Below, in pieces: positions 8,278-16,311 of a stretch of DNA of 18,349 bases (position 1 is its first letter; every line of letters starts with the position of its first letter). Position numbers and translations under genes: made by a program. The notes under the pieces are model-generated. The model was not told where the DNA came from, made no database searches, and worked only from the letters and a program-made list of their open reading frames with translations. The DNA is taken from assembly GCA_009785705.1 (NCBI GenBank), contig WQVS01000013.1:1-18349 (forward strand), read 5' to 3'. The DNA comes from Coriobacteriia bacterium (GTDB lineage Bacteria > Actinomycetota > Coriobacteriia > WRKU01 > WQUG01).

Positions 8278-8727
8278 TTAAGGGATGAACTGATTGTTTT
8301 CGGACAAATCAGTGTCAGTACGTCTCGAGAGATAGACTGCAGCAACTATCATGAGCATGCCCAGTACGAAGTAGGCCACTGCCAACCAATTGAACATAAA
8401 TATGAACTGAAAAGTACACCATAGCATCATTGCTGCATTGGCTATAACAACGACCGTGTATTGAAGCTTATGCTTGAGCCATAAGGCAATGGTTGATAGC
8501 TCATTAGGAATCCATAGCACAATCAGCATCGCAATGCCTATCCAGCGCAGGTCCTGAAAAAAGATGTGCGCCAGCGGAAGCGCAGCAATAACCGGCAGTA
8601 ATTCGCCCGCCGCCATGAGCCTACCATCTGGAGCCACAATGAGCAGAATCCCACACACTAGCCCTGCCAATGCATTAACTGTGCTTACGATAAAGATAAA
8701 TAAGCGAGCAATTTTGTTAATTTTCAT
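8278..8727 (-). CDS. Small multi-pass membrane protein of unknown function
   Basis: This 149-residue protein was not recognised. It has hydrophobic segments at about 8-31, 43-58, 62-82, 90-110 and 113-132, so four or five membrane helices, and a short polar C-terminal tail. The N-terminus is basic (MKINKIARLF). No ribosome site precedes the ATG; instead an extended -10 box ends six bases before it, suggesting a leaderless message. Its stop overlaps the second of two TTAAGGGATG copies (8263-8287). It follows the TauE/SafE gene on the same strand after a 92-base gap and probably has its own promoter. Confidence 0.65.
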   Translation of the reverse strand: MKINKIARLFIFIVSTVNALAGLVCGILLIVAPDGRLMAAGELLPVIAALPLAHIFFQDLRWIGIAMLIVLWIPNELSTIALWLKHKLQYTVVVIANAAMMLWCTFQFIFMFNWLAVAYFVLGMLMIVAAVYLSRRTDTDLSENNQFIP

Positions 8728-8733
8728 GCCACA

Positions 8734-8742
8734 ATAATATCA
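8734..8742 (-). promoter_or_regulatory. Extended -10 promoter element at a putative leaderless start
   Basis: Read on the minus strand, TG-A-TATTAT spans 8742-8734 and is followed by six bases (TGTGGC) and then the ATG at 8727. This places the expected transcription start on the A of the start codon. The TGn extension can compensate for the absent -35 element. Leaderless mRNAs are common in actinobacteria. Confidence 0.4.
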
Positions 8743-8819
8743 TCTAACAGTGGAACAGTTGACTTAGTAATATCTGCTAAAAAGATAGTCGCCAATTTCG
8801 CTCTATTAAGTGAGCCACA

Positions 8820-9551
8820 CTAATAAGTCACAACAAAGAAGATTTGGCTGACTATTCCAGCAGCAACTATCATCAATAACAGCATGATGACCGTATTTTC
8901 CTGCATGCGCTTCGACATGAAAAGACCAAAGAGGCCGCCCAAAATGCTTCCCGGTAACACATATACAAGCAGTGAAAAGTCAGCAAATCCATTAATGACA
9001 TACTGAACCAATGATGCAGCTGATGCAAGCATTGCAACGAACAGGCTTTGCACGACAGCCTCTTTTGGCTTCGAGCCAAATAGGTACATCAAGGCAATCA
9101 TTAACATAAGCCCCCCGCCAATGCCAAAGAGTCCCGCAGTAACGCCAACCACAAGTCCAATCCCAATTTTTAACAGTGGGCTAGAGATGCTGCGAGCTGT
9201 AAAGCGCTTTTTCGCAACAAGCAAAGCTCCGATGACTGTCAGGAATATTATGAACAGGATGCCAACAGTTACAGATCTCAAAAAAGACAGGATATAGGCA
9301 CCCACAAATGCACCCGCGATGCTGCCTGCAGCTAAAAGACCGAGGCTGCCTAGCTTGATATCTGTCCTCCATACTCGTCTTGTTACTATGCTAAAACACG
9401 ACATGACGAAAACAGAGGCTGCTGAAGTAAAGGTCGCAAGACCAACATCAAAACCCATCGTTGTCAGTGCGGGTCTAATAATGAGGCCGCCACCAATGCC
9501 CGTTACTGACCCCAGTGCTGAAGCAAACAATGCCACAAGGAAGTACAGCAC
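8820..9551 (-). CDS. TauE/SafE family anion permease (probable sulfite/organosulfonate exporter)
   Basis: This 243-residue integral membrane protein has the internal two-fold repeat of the TauE/SafE family: SVTGIGGGLIIRPALT (15-30) in the first half and VTAGLFGIGGGLMLMIAL (137-154) in the second, each opening a set of about four membrane helices. Family members move sulfite, sulfoacetate or other small anions; the substrate here is unknown. The start is GTG at 9551, two bases after the stop of the upstream gene, with GAGGA five bases before it inside the end of that gene. This indicates translational coupling in a two-gene operon with the NIF3/CutA-like protein. Confidence 0.85.
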   Translation of the reverse strand: MLYFLVALFASALGSVTGIGGGLIIRPALTTMGFDVGLATFTSAASVFVMSCFSIVTRRVWRTDIKLGSLGLLAAGSIAGAFVGAYILSFLRSVTVGILFIIFLTVIGALLVAKKRFTARSISSPLLKIGIGLVVGVTAGLFGIGGGLMLMIALMYLFGSKPKEAVVQSLFVAMLASAASLVQYVINGFADFSLLVYVLPGSILGGLFGLFMSKRMQENTVIMLLLMIVAAGIVSQIFFVVTY

Positions 9552-9553
9552 GA

Positions 9554-9904
9554 TTATCCTCTCATGTACAGTAGAGGCATGATGTTGATAATGGGCTCTT
9601 CGTAGGGATGGATGTCTTCGATAATTCTCTTTGCTTCTACCGCCTTTTCATATGGACACCTAAACTCTAATTTGTACTCTGATCCAGTACATATCTCCCC
9701 TACAGAGCCATCGAAGGGATTTGACCCCTCCATTGGTCTCCAAGAACCCGTAACTGGATAGTAGGAGATTACGTGGTCATAGTTTCCCACTGTTAGTGCC
9801 CCAATTTCATTCAATGCATTTCTGATCTCTTCCATAGATTGCTCTGGTAGAAACACCTCGAACTTAACAAATGCAAAATCCATTATTTCCCTCATCACTT
9901 TCAT
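9554..9904 (-). CDS. Stand-alone NIF3-insert/CutA-like small domain protein (YqfO-type)
   Basis: The protein has up to 116 residues. The core begins FVKFEVFLPE, followed by LNEIGALTVGNYDHV, GSWRPMEGSNPF and, near the end, HPYEEPIIN. These match the alpha/beta CutA-like domain inserted in YqfO/NIF3 proteins, which also occurs alone at about 105-110 residues. The domain forms trimers; the single-domain protein has no firmly established function, and the metal-binding NIF3 core is absent. Two starts are about equally supported: ATG at 9904 (AAAGGG upstream) and ATG at 9883 (GAGGG upstream), the latter closer to family length. The protein is coupled to the TauE/SafE gene two bases downstream, suggesting a shared process. 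Confidence 0.8.
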   Translation of the reverse strand: MKVMREIMDFAFVKFEVFLPEQSMEEIRNALNEIGALTVGNYDHVISYYPVTGSWRPMEGSNPFDGSVGEICTGSEYKLEFRCPYEKAVEAKRIIEDIHPYEEPIINIMPLLYMRG

Positions 9905-10068
9905 TTTGCCCTTTAAGGCGACATTTCACTAAGTTTCGCATGATTACGCTTGAGTTTAACATAGTGCGAATTAAGGAGCTCTGCGAAAGATGGGATTAGG
10001 CTCCAGGAGTCGAGGCTGCTAAACTATTAAGCAGAGGGCACTTTCATTCACACAAGAGGGCGGGTGCA

Positions 10069-10479
10069 ATGAGAAAAAGGTTCAGGACTAACCCACTAGG
10101 TACAAAGCTAACGCGAGCTAGCTACACTATCTTAGTATCTATATTTTTATTGTCATTACCCATCATGGGCTTCATTAAAGCGTACGCCATCTTTGCCAGA
10201 GGCTATGTGCTTTGGCTTGCTCCCTGGCTTTTATCACTTGCAGGTGATTTTCTTCTAAGCACTGAAGGGATTGTCGCTAGTACCGTCATTTTTGCAATTG
10301 CTGCTGCACTTCAGAATACGATAATTGGCTGGATATACTTGCGCTACAAAGACTCATCGAAACTCGTTCGCATTGGCGGTCAAGTCTTTGCTGGAGCCGT
10401 TGTCCTTATAGTGGTATTAATTTTTCTGCGACACTTCATAAGCTTTGGGCAACTCTTTCCCCAGCCACCTATTAGGTAG
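10069..10479 (+). CDS. Small four-helix membrane protein of unknown function
   Basis: This 136-residue protein was not recognised. A basic N-terminus (MRKRFRTNPLGTK) precedes hydrophobic segments at about 19-39, 46-63, 67-91 and 107-125, consistent with four membrane helices. GAGGGCGG lies about 5 bases before the ATG. It is divergent from the NIF3-like/TauE operon and separated by about 150 bases from the downstream PLP-enzyme gene, so it is probably monocistronic. No catalytic motif is visible. Confidence 0.65.
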   Translation: MRKRFRTNPLGTKLTRASYTILVSIFLLSLPIMGFIKAYAIFARGYVLWLAPWLLSLAGDFLLSTEGIVASTVIFAIAAALQNTIIGWIYLRYKDSSKLVRIGGQVFAGAVVLIVVLIFLRHFISFGQLFPQPPIR

Positions 10480-10636
10480 GATGTAATTTCCCCACCCAAA
10501 AACCTTCTGTCCGTTTACCGAAGCAATTTGTGCCAAATAGCGAAGAATTTGTTCATCCCTCTGCAAATGTATGCATGCTTTGGGCTACTATTCCTGTCAT
10601 TCAAACGCCAGGTACGCCGAAAAGAGAGGGATGTCT

Positions 10637-11863
10637 ATGCCCAATTTTCCAATCGACCGTGTCCGCAAACGATTCCCTGCCCTAAAAAGAACCCATAACG
10701 GGAAGCAGGTGGTGTATTTCGATGGTCCAGGCGGAACCCAATTCTTAGATAGCTCCATCGAGGCAGTATGTGGCTACATGACCCGAGGTGGCGCAAATCT
10801 TCATGGGAATTTCCCCACAAGCTACGAAACAGAAGCTCTTATGACCAAGGCTCGCGAAGATATTAAAGTGCTGTTTAATGCACCAAATCATGATGTTGCA
10901 TTTGGTCCAAACGCCACCTCTATGATGTTTCACACCAGTCGCGCTCTTGCCAGAGAATGGAAAGAGGGTGATGAAATAATCCTCACAGAACTCGAACATC
11001 ACTCTAACGTAGATTCTTGGCGCACAGCCGCTGAAGACAAGGGGGTCACCATTAAGTATGTGCCCTTTAACACAGAGACACTGACGCTTGATCTCGATGT
11101 GTTGCCTGAATTGATTTCGCCAAAGACTAAACTGATTGCCGTTGGTTCAGCGTCTAACTGCATCGGAACGATTACAGACGTCAAATTTGTTTCTGAGCAA
11201 GCCAAAAAAGTTGGTGCCCTACTTGCAGTTGACGCAGTTCACGGCATTCCTCACATGTATGTGGATGTTCAGGATTTAGGTATTGACATGCTGTTCTCCT
11301 CTGCATATAAATTTTTTGCAGCACATGTAGGAATGGCGATAATCTGCAAAGATCTGTTTGAGCGCCTTGAAGTTTATAAGGTGGCCCCTGCGCCAGATGA
11401 CATCCCCGATCGCCTAGAAATTGGTACCCAAAATCATGAAGGTATACCCAGCATATCCGAAGCCATTAAATTTATTGCCTCATTCGGAGAAGGGCCTACA
11501 CTTCAAGAACAAATCATAAGTGGCTACGAAGCCATAGAAGACTATGAGAATTCACTGGCAGACTACATCAGAGATGAAATGCAAGAAATGGATGGAGTAA
11601 CACTCTACCAGGCGTCTGACGATGTCCCCAAAACTCCAACAATCGCTTTTCGAGTTGAAGGTATAACTCCGCGTGATTTCTGTATACGCATGTGTGAAGA
11701 GCACGGGGTGTTTATAGCTGAAGGACATTTCTACGCCCTAACCCTAGCCGAAAAGCTAGGTCTGGCAAATAGCGGTAGCTTTATCCGTGCTGGACTTGCT
11801 CCCTACAACACATTGGAGGAGGCTGACCGATTCCTCGATGGAATACGCGCAATAATGACTTAA
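10637..11863 (+). CDS. Cysteine desulfurase-like PLP enzyme, VC1184 subfamily (class V aminotransferase fold)
   Basis: This 408-residue fold-type I class V PLP enzyme shows YFDGPGGTQ near the N-terminus, GPNATSMMFHTSRAL, ELEHHSN, the cofactor-binding DAVHGIPH and the Schiff-base lysine Lys225 in SSAYKFFAAHVG. The sequence matches proteins annotated as cysteine desulfurase family, VC1184 type. Where SufS has its active Cys (GHHCA) this protein has GHFYA, with Tyr366 in place of Cys, so ordinary cysteine desulfurase chemistry is unlikely; a different beta-elimination, epimerase or lyase activity is possible. Start 10637 is chosen because GAGAGGG lies 6 bases upstream; the ATG at 10631 abuts that site. 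The NhaC-type antiporter gene follows 48 bases later on the same strand, a likely operon. Confidence 0.8.
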   Translation: MPNFPIDRVRKRFPALKRTHNGKQVVYFDGPGGTQFLDSSIEAVCGYMTRGGANLHGNFPTSYETEALMTKAREDIKVLFNAPNHDVAFGPNATSMMFHTSRALAREWKEGDEIILTELEHHSNVDSWRTAAEDKGVTIKYVPFNTETLTLDLDVLPELISPKTKLIAVGSASNCIGTITDVKFVSEQAKKVGALLAVDAVHGIPHMYVDVQDLGIDMLFSSAYKFFAAHVGMAIICKDLFERLEVYKVAPAPDDIPDRLEIGTQNHEGIPSISEAIKFIASFGEGPTLQEQIISGYEAIEDYENSLADYIRDEMQEMDGVTLYQASDDVPKTPTIAFRVEGITPRDFCIRMCEEHGVFIAEGHFYALTLAEKLGLANSGSFIRAGLAPYNTLEEADRFLDGIRAIMT

Positions 11864-11911
11864 ATTGCTAAGCACTAAAACAGTGCAAACCACAAAAGAA
11901 GGGGGAATCAA

Positions 11912-13477
11912 ATGGAGAGAAAGAATTACGACGATTATCCAGTGCAGTTTAGGGGGAGCTATTTGTTTGCACTGATGCCTCTGCTGATTGCCGCTGCAGG
12001 CAGTATTCTGTTCTTTGTTGTTTTAGGCACATTTTCTCTAGTCAATCTTGCCATGGCCTGTTTTGTTGGTCTGATTGTTGGCAGTGTTTTTTCGAAGGAT
12101 ATGAACGAATACTGGAAAGGTGTCGTTAAGGGCATGGCGTCTGATATATGCGCCATACTCATCCTAATTATCCTTGTTGTTGGCATCTTTACACAAATGA
12201 TGGCTCGTGCTGGTGTTGCAGAAGGGTTTGTGTGGCTAGGTAGCGAAATAAGTATGACGGGTGGCCTTTTTGTAGCCTTCGTTTTCATAGCGTGCTGTGT
12301 AATATCAATGGCAACGGGAACGTCTCTCGGTACTGTATTTTCCGGATTCCCCATATTCTATCCAGCTGGTGTACTGTTGGGTGCGGACCCAATTTTTCTT
12401 GCAGGTGCCATTCTTTCAGGTGCTATTTTTGGAGATCATCTAAGCCCAATCTCTGACACGACTATCGTATCTTCTACTACCCAAAGGTTCAAGTCCAGCG
12501 GCGAGGGCGCAGATATACCAGGCGTAGTTGCCTCCCGCTTTAAGTACGCCGGCATAGCAGCTTTAGTCGCTGCAGTACTCTACCTTATTTTTGGCGGCGG
12601 ATTTGGCACGTCTGGGCAAGTAGCAGGTGCAGAAGTTCTGGCCGAATTCTCTAATCCAAGTGGCTTAATAATGCTTGTCCCCGTAGTTGTTCTGCTAGTT
12701 GTAGCAGCAATCAAACGAAATATTTTTGTTGCGATTACCGTTGGTACTGTTGTTGGAGTTGCTGTAGGGCTGATTTCTGGAGCACTCAGTCCTGCTGATA
12801 TTCTTGTCGTAAACGAAGGTGTAGCGGAAGGCTTCTTGATTGCAGGCATTACCGCAAAAACCGGTATTGTTGTCTACCTAATTGGAATATTTGGAATAAT
12901 GGGCGTGATGCGAGAAAGCGGCCTGCTAGATCGCATACTTTACAAGCTTGCGAATAGCAAAATGGCGCGGACAACAAAGGGTGTCGAGTGGATCAACTCT
13001 ATTGGCGTTATGGTTACTTCACTGTTCATTGGGTCAGCCAATGGTCCTGCCCTCATCATCTATGGACCGCTGTCCGACGAACTGGCCCGACCTAAGGGAA
13101 TACATCCCTACAGGCGGGCAAACATTATAGACAGCATGGTCTGCTCATTGCCAATCGTGTTCCCATTCACCAGTTTGTTCATCTTTGTTGTTCTGGGCAC
13201 AATAACTGGCCTGATACCAAGTTTTGACTTCCTTGAACCCTTAAGTCCCTTTGCACTGGCGGCTGTTACCTTCTACCCCATAATCCTCTTCGTCGTCATG
13301 GCTGTTGCGATATTTACAGGATGGGGCATGCGATATGAGACTGCAGACGGAGGAATGACAGCAGATCCCGCAGAAGCGGCAACGTCAGACCCTTCAGAAG
13401 AAGTGGCCATACCTAGCACCTCCTCTTCAAAGGAGGGGAAAGAGGCGAAAGTGACAGAGAAGACAGAAGTGAAGTAG
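11912..13477 (+). CDS. nhaC: NhaC-type Na+/H+ antiporter family transporter
   Basis: This 521-residue membrane protein has about 11-12 hydrophobic segments. GAIFGDHLSPISDTTIVSS at about 170-188 is the hallmark of the NhaC/arginine-ornithine-like ion antiporter family, and SANGPALIIYGPLSDE (about 370-385) lies in the second half. Members exchange Na+ for H+ or couple to organic acids and amino acids, so exact substrates cannot be read from the sequence. The last 45 residues form a hydrophilic tail rich in Glu, Ser, Thr and Lys. AAGGGGG about 6 bases before the ATG supports the start. It probably shares a transcript with the VC1184-type enzyme upstream and ends at a strong hairpin terminator. 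Confidence 0.85.
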   Translation: MERKNYDDYPVQFRGSYLFALMPLLIAAAGSILFFVVLGTFSLVNLAMACFVGLIVGSVFSKDMNEYWKGVVKGMASDICAILILIILVVGIFTQMMARAGVAEGFVWLGSEISMTGGLFVAFVFIACCVISMATGTSLGTVFSGFPIFYPAGVLLGADPIFLAGAILSGAIFGDHLSPISDTTIVSSTTQRFKSSGEGADIPGVVASRFKYAGIAALVAAVLYLIFGGGFGTSGQVAGAEVLAEFSNPSGLIMLVPVVVLLVVAAIKRNIFVAITVGTVVGVAVGLISGALSPADILVVNEGVAEGFLIAGITAKTGIVVYLIGIFGIMGVMRESGLLDRILYKLANSKMARTTKGVEWINSIGVMVTSLFIGSANGPALIIYGPLSDELARPKGIHPYRRANIIDSMVCSLPIVFPFTSLFIFVVLGTITGLIPSFDFLEPLSPFALAAVTFYPIILFVVMAVAIFTGWGMRYETADGGMTADPAEAATSDPSEEVAIPSTSSSKEGKEAKVTEKTEVK

Positions 13478-13524
13478 ATACAGCAAGTTAAAGTACAGCA
13501 AGATTCTTTAGCAGACTATGGCTT

Positions 13525-13567
13525 GAGCGCATTGGGCATTTCTTGTCTGATGCGCTCTTCTTATTTT
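13525..13567 (+). terminator. Intrinsic terminator after the antiporter gene
   Basis: GAGCGCAT (13525-13532) and ATGCGCTC (13550-13557) form a perfect 8-base-pair stem with a 17-base loop, followed by TTCTTATTTT. It lies 48 bases after the stop. Confidence 0.75.
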
Positions 13568-13702
13568 GGTAGCCACTAACAATAGAAGCCTCCTAGAGCT
13601 CTGAAGGTGAGAGGTTTTAGGAAGTTTCATTATCGAAAAGATTTTCATATTTGGTGCAGTACGTTAAATTGTGTCGAGAGGCTTTCGTGCTTTCGTCGGT
13701 AC

Positions 13703-15219
13703 TCATTTTCCTGTAAGTAGATTGGAGATAAGTTTCCAGCCATAGCGAATATAAGACAGCGTGGCACGCGGATTTTTGATTGTTGGAACAAGTCGTGTGT
13801 AAAGATATTTTGGACGCAGATAAAAAGCGAGTAGAGTGTATTTGCGATAATTCCGCAGCTGGTCAATGGTGATATTTCGCACACCTGTGATGCTGCTTTC
13901 GAGATTGTCCATAAATACAGGCTGGTTTACGACATAGTCTTCCAGTGTGCCTGACTGGTTATGTAGCACTTGTAGCTGAGTCCCCCAATAAGGCAGTGCT
14001 ATATGGATTTCCAAATAATCTGGGTTGAGCTTGAAGATGTGTTTTCGTGTCTGCGCAAGCAGCATTTTTGTCTCCCAGGGATAGCCAACAACAAAAAAGC
14101 CGTAGACAGGTAACCCGACCTGCCGCGCCCAATTTGCTGCACGCAGATTATCGATAGTCTCAGCACCTTTGCGGATTTTTAGAAGCGTCTCATCACTGCC
14201 CGAATCATAGCCAAAGGCAATGACAAAACAACCTGCCTCTTTCATTCGCTGTAGGGTAGCTTTTTGCAGAGGCTTCACGCGCGAGTTTGCAGCAAACGAA
14301 ATTTTGCCTGCCAGATTTGAGGCAATAATCAGGTCGCATAACTTATGAATCCATTGCTCATTAGAAGTAAAAGTATCAGCCCGAAAAAAGAAAGCTTTAA
14401 TACCGTACACGTGGTAGCATTCTTCAATTTCTGCAAACACACTTTCAGGCTTTCTGAAAATCACTTTTACACCTGCGATTTTAGGTGTTTTGCACAGGTT
14501 GCAGGTACCATAGCACCCTCGTGAGGTTTGAATTGTTGCCATAGGCTCACCTGTATCAGGGCGCGCATACAGTGAAAGATCCATCAAGTCACGAGCAGGA
14601 AACGGTACATCATCTAAGTTAACGTGAGATGACGTAAAGAAGGTCTTATGAAACACACCGTCTGCGTCTTTGTACAAAATGCCAGGAATTGGCTTTGCAC
14701 TATCCAGCCTGCCGAAGGCATGATTGGCAATGTGTGCAATAGATTGGTCAACCTCTCCGCCAATTCTGCGCTGAAGTCAAACTGCTCGAATAGAGAGTCA
14801 GGCGCATTAAAGAACAGGGCACCCTTGAGGACAATAACAGGTGCCTTGTACACGGCATCTTTGGGCGGAGCGTGTCCATCAACTGAAGAACTATCCTGAA
14901 GTCTGTCTTTGATTTTCTGGATAAATGCTAGGTCATCTACAATGCTTGCATCAACAACGCTTATCATTATCAGATCTGGCTGGTAGTTATAGATATCGCT
15001 TAAGCTGCGAGCTTGATCATAAGCTGCCGTTTGATAGTCACGGATGCGCGGCTCATAGCCTGCTTTGCGCAAAACTGCTGCAGCATATCCTAGGTCATTG
15101 CAAGAGCGTGCTGAAGATGCTGATGAAGCCTCGATATTGCTTTTGCAGCGGTCTTCGCCACGCTGGTAAAGAGGACCAGGTGGATACATCAAGAGGACTT
15201 TTTTACCTTGCTTAGACAT
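13703..15219 (-). pseudogene. Cobalamin-binding-type radical SAM enzyme, broken by a frameshift
   Basis: Two overlapping minus-strand frames together make one gene. The first (15219 to about 14770) starts KKVLLMYPPGPLYQRG and contains GYAAAVLRKAGYEP and PDLIMISV, a B12-binding-type Rossmann domain. The second resumes with IGGEVDQSI and GILYKDADGVFHK, then the radical SAM core with Cys-x3-Cys-x2-Cys (CYGTCNLC, about 14515-14492) and ends at 13703. Joining needs a one-base insertion (or two-base loss) near 14764-14777; the first frame otherwise runs on with unrelated residues to 14614. No slippery heptamer is visible, so mutation or sequencing error is likelier than programmed shifting. The intact form would be about 500 residues. 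Start 15219 has a weak GAGAG upstream; a GTG at 15264 has no ribosome site. The substrate is unknown. Confidence 0.8.
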
Positions 15220-15395
15220 AGGGCTCTCTATTCCTTGCAAATTGAGATAGAGCTTATCTGTCACTTTGCGATTAATCTGAGGCTTTTAGTCTACACTAGC
15301 AGCTAAATTTAGGGCGCGTTCATCTGCCCTGCAAATACCCTATCTGTCAGCATCGCAATTTTAAAACAGCTTACCATCGAATTATTTACTTCATA

Positions 15396-15415
15396 AACCT
15401 AGGTTAACAGGTTAA
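15396..15415. promoter_or_regulatory. Candidate operator: palindrome with direct heptamer repeats
   Basis: AACCTAGGTT (15396-15405) is a perfect palindrome overlapping two AGGTTAA copies (15401-15407 and 15409-15415). It lies about 70 bases before the mini-ORF. TATAGT (15438-15443) is a possible -10 but has no well-placed -35. A regulatory role is inferred from position only. Confidence 0.3.
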
Positions 15416-15480
15416 GGCTCATAGTGCTCTGCTAGGCTATAGTGACTACAGTAAGTATGGACTAAATTTGAGGAGTCTTG

Positions 15481-15564
15481 ATGAAGACTATCTGGAAGCT
15501 ACTAGCTTTAATGCTGCTCTGTACTTCCCTCTTAAGTGTATGCGCCTGTGTCTTAGGCGATTGA
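15481..15564 (+). CDS. 27-residue hydrophobic Cys/Leu-rich mini-protein (possible lipoprotein-like leader)
   Basis: ATG at 15481 is preceded by GAGGAG at the ideal distance (5 bases), one of the best ribosome sites in the window. The product has the shape of a signal peptide: basic start (MKTIWK), hydrophobic core (LLALMLLCTSLLSV), then CACVLGD and stop. VCAC could act as a weak lipobox, giving a tiny lipoprotein, or the frame could be the relic of a longer lipoprotein cut by an early stop. Eight of 27 residues are Leu and three are Cys, so a leader peptide controlling downstream expression is another possibility. Nothing after the stop continues it in frame. Not recognised. Confidence 0.5.
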   Translation: MKTIWKLLALMLLCTSLLSVCACVLGD

Positions 15565-15579
15565 GATTGAAGAGAGTGT

Positions 15580-15596
15580 ATGGCTAGTTTAGCCAT
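15580..15596 (+). promoter_or_regulatory. Hairpin just after the mini-ORF
   Basis: ATGGCTA (15580-15586) and TAGCCAT (15590-15596) form a perfect 7-base-pair stem with a 3-base loop, 16 bases after the mini-ORF stop. No T-run follows (CACAGAG), so it is not a standard terminator. It could stabilise or pause a transcript. Confidence 0.4.
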
Positions 15597-15696
15597 CACA
15601 GAGTCGCAAGCAATGCAAGGACCTCATCGCAATTGCCCTGAAAGCTAATTGTTGTGTTCAGCACGCTCTATGCCTCTTCATCGTTGTTTTGATTAT

Positions 15697-15721
15697 AGCA
15701 ACTGCTAGTTGCTGGCTAGCA
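15697..15721 (+). promoter_or_regulatory. Mutually exclusive hairpins before the zinc-ribbon regulator gene
   Basis: AGCAACT (15697-15703) pairs with AGTTGCT (15707-15713). TGCTAG (15703-15708) can instead pair with CTAGCA (15716-15721). The arms overlap, so only one hairpin can form at a time, as in attenuators, but no terminator T-run follows. They lie about 60 bases before the regulator start. Confidence 0.35.
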
Positions 15722-15779
15722 CAAAATAGTCCTGTTATTCTGGTAGCTCCTGTCGTTACTGTAGCTAAGGATGGTATTC

Positions 15780-16265
15780 ATGGAGACCAGTGCAGCCCTC
15801 GCACAATTTCGCAAAAACCTTGACATGACTCAAGACGAACTAGCAGAAAAATTGTTCGTGACCCGTCAGGCAGTTTCTCGCTGGGAAACAGGGGGAACTA
15901 CGCCCAGCGTCGATACTCTTAAGTTGATGTCAAGTATGTTCAATGTGTCTATTAACGAATTGCTGGGTGCTACAGAAGCCAATATCGTCTGCCAAAGTTG
16001 CGCCATGCACATGCGCACCTTTGCAGATTTCGGCACAGAGACAAATGATGGTCTCAGCCCTGATTATTGCTTGTACTGCTACAAGGACGGAAACTTTACC
16101 AGCAATCCCAGTATGGATGAGATGATTGAAGTTAATCTTAACTACCTAGAGCATTGGAACGCAGAGCAAGGAACCAACTACACAGAAGACGAAGCCCGCA
16201 CTGTTCTCAAAGAGCACCTTGCCACGCTGAAGCGCTGGAAGGTAGACGCCCCAACATCAGATTAG
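15780..16265 (+). CDS. XRE-family HTH regulator with C-terminal zinc-ribbon domain
   Basis: This 161-residue protein has two parts. Residues 5-60 form a Cro/C1-type helix-turn-helix (MTQDELAEKLFVTRQAVSRW), typical of DNA-binding repressors. From residue 70 on is the PF12674-type putative zinc ribbon: CQSC (Cys71, Cys74) and CLYC (Cys97, Cys100), with DFGTE, NFTSNPSMDEMIE and, near the end, LKRWK. The fusion suggests a regulator sensing zinc, thiol state or another signal, but the ligand is unknown. Start 15780 is preferred because AAGGA lies 8 bases upstream; an ATG at 15771 abuts that site. The DUF3795 gene follows 46 bases later, probably co-transcribed. Confidence 0.87.
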   Translation: METSAALAQFRKNLDMTQDELAEKLFVTRQAVSRWETGGTTPSVDTLKLMSSMFNVSINELLGATEANIVCQSCAMHMRTFADFGTETNDGLSPDYCLYCYKDGNFTSNPSMDEMIEVNLNYLEHWNAEQGTNYTEDEARTVLKEHLATLKRWKVDAPTSD

Positions 16266-16311
16266 TACGTCACCACGCAATCATCCTTATCGCATTGAGA
16301 GGTGAATTTTT

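Noticed and set aside
11959..12354. Minus-strand frame of 131 codons inside nhaC
   Set aside because: It is an antisense shadow, rich in Thr/Pro/Ile as expected from the complement of a hydrophobic coding sequence.
14764..14777. Programmed ribosomal frameshifting in the radical SAM gene
   Set aside because: No slippery heptamer or obvious downstream structure is visible; mutation or sequencing error explains it more simply.
15593..15818. Plus-strand open stretch with a 19-residue hydrophobic segment (LCLFIVVLIIATASCWLA)
   Set aside because: It begins right after a TAG and has no usable start codon before the hydrophobic part; its end overlaps the regulator gene in another frame. It may be a relic but cannot be called a gene.
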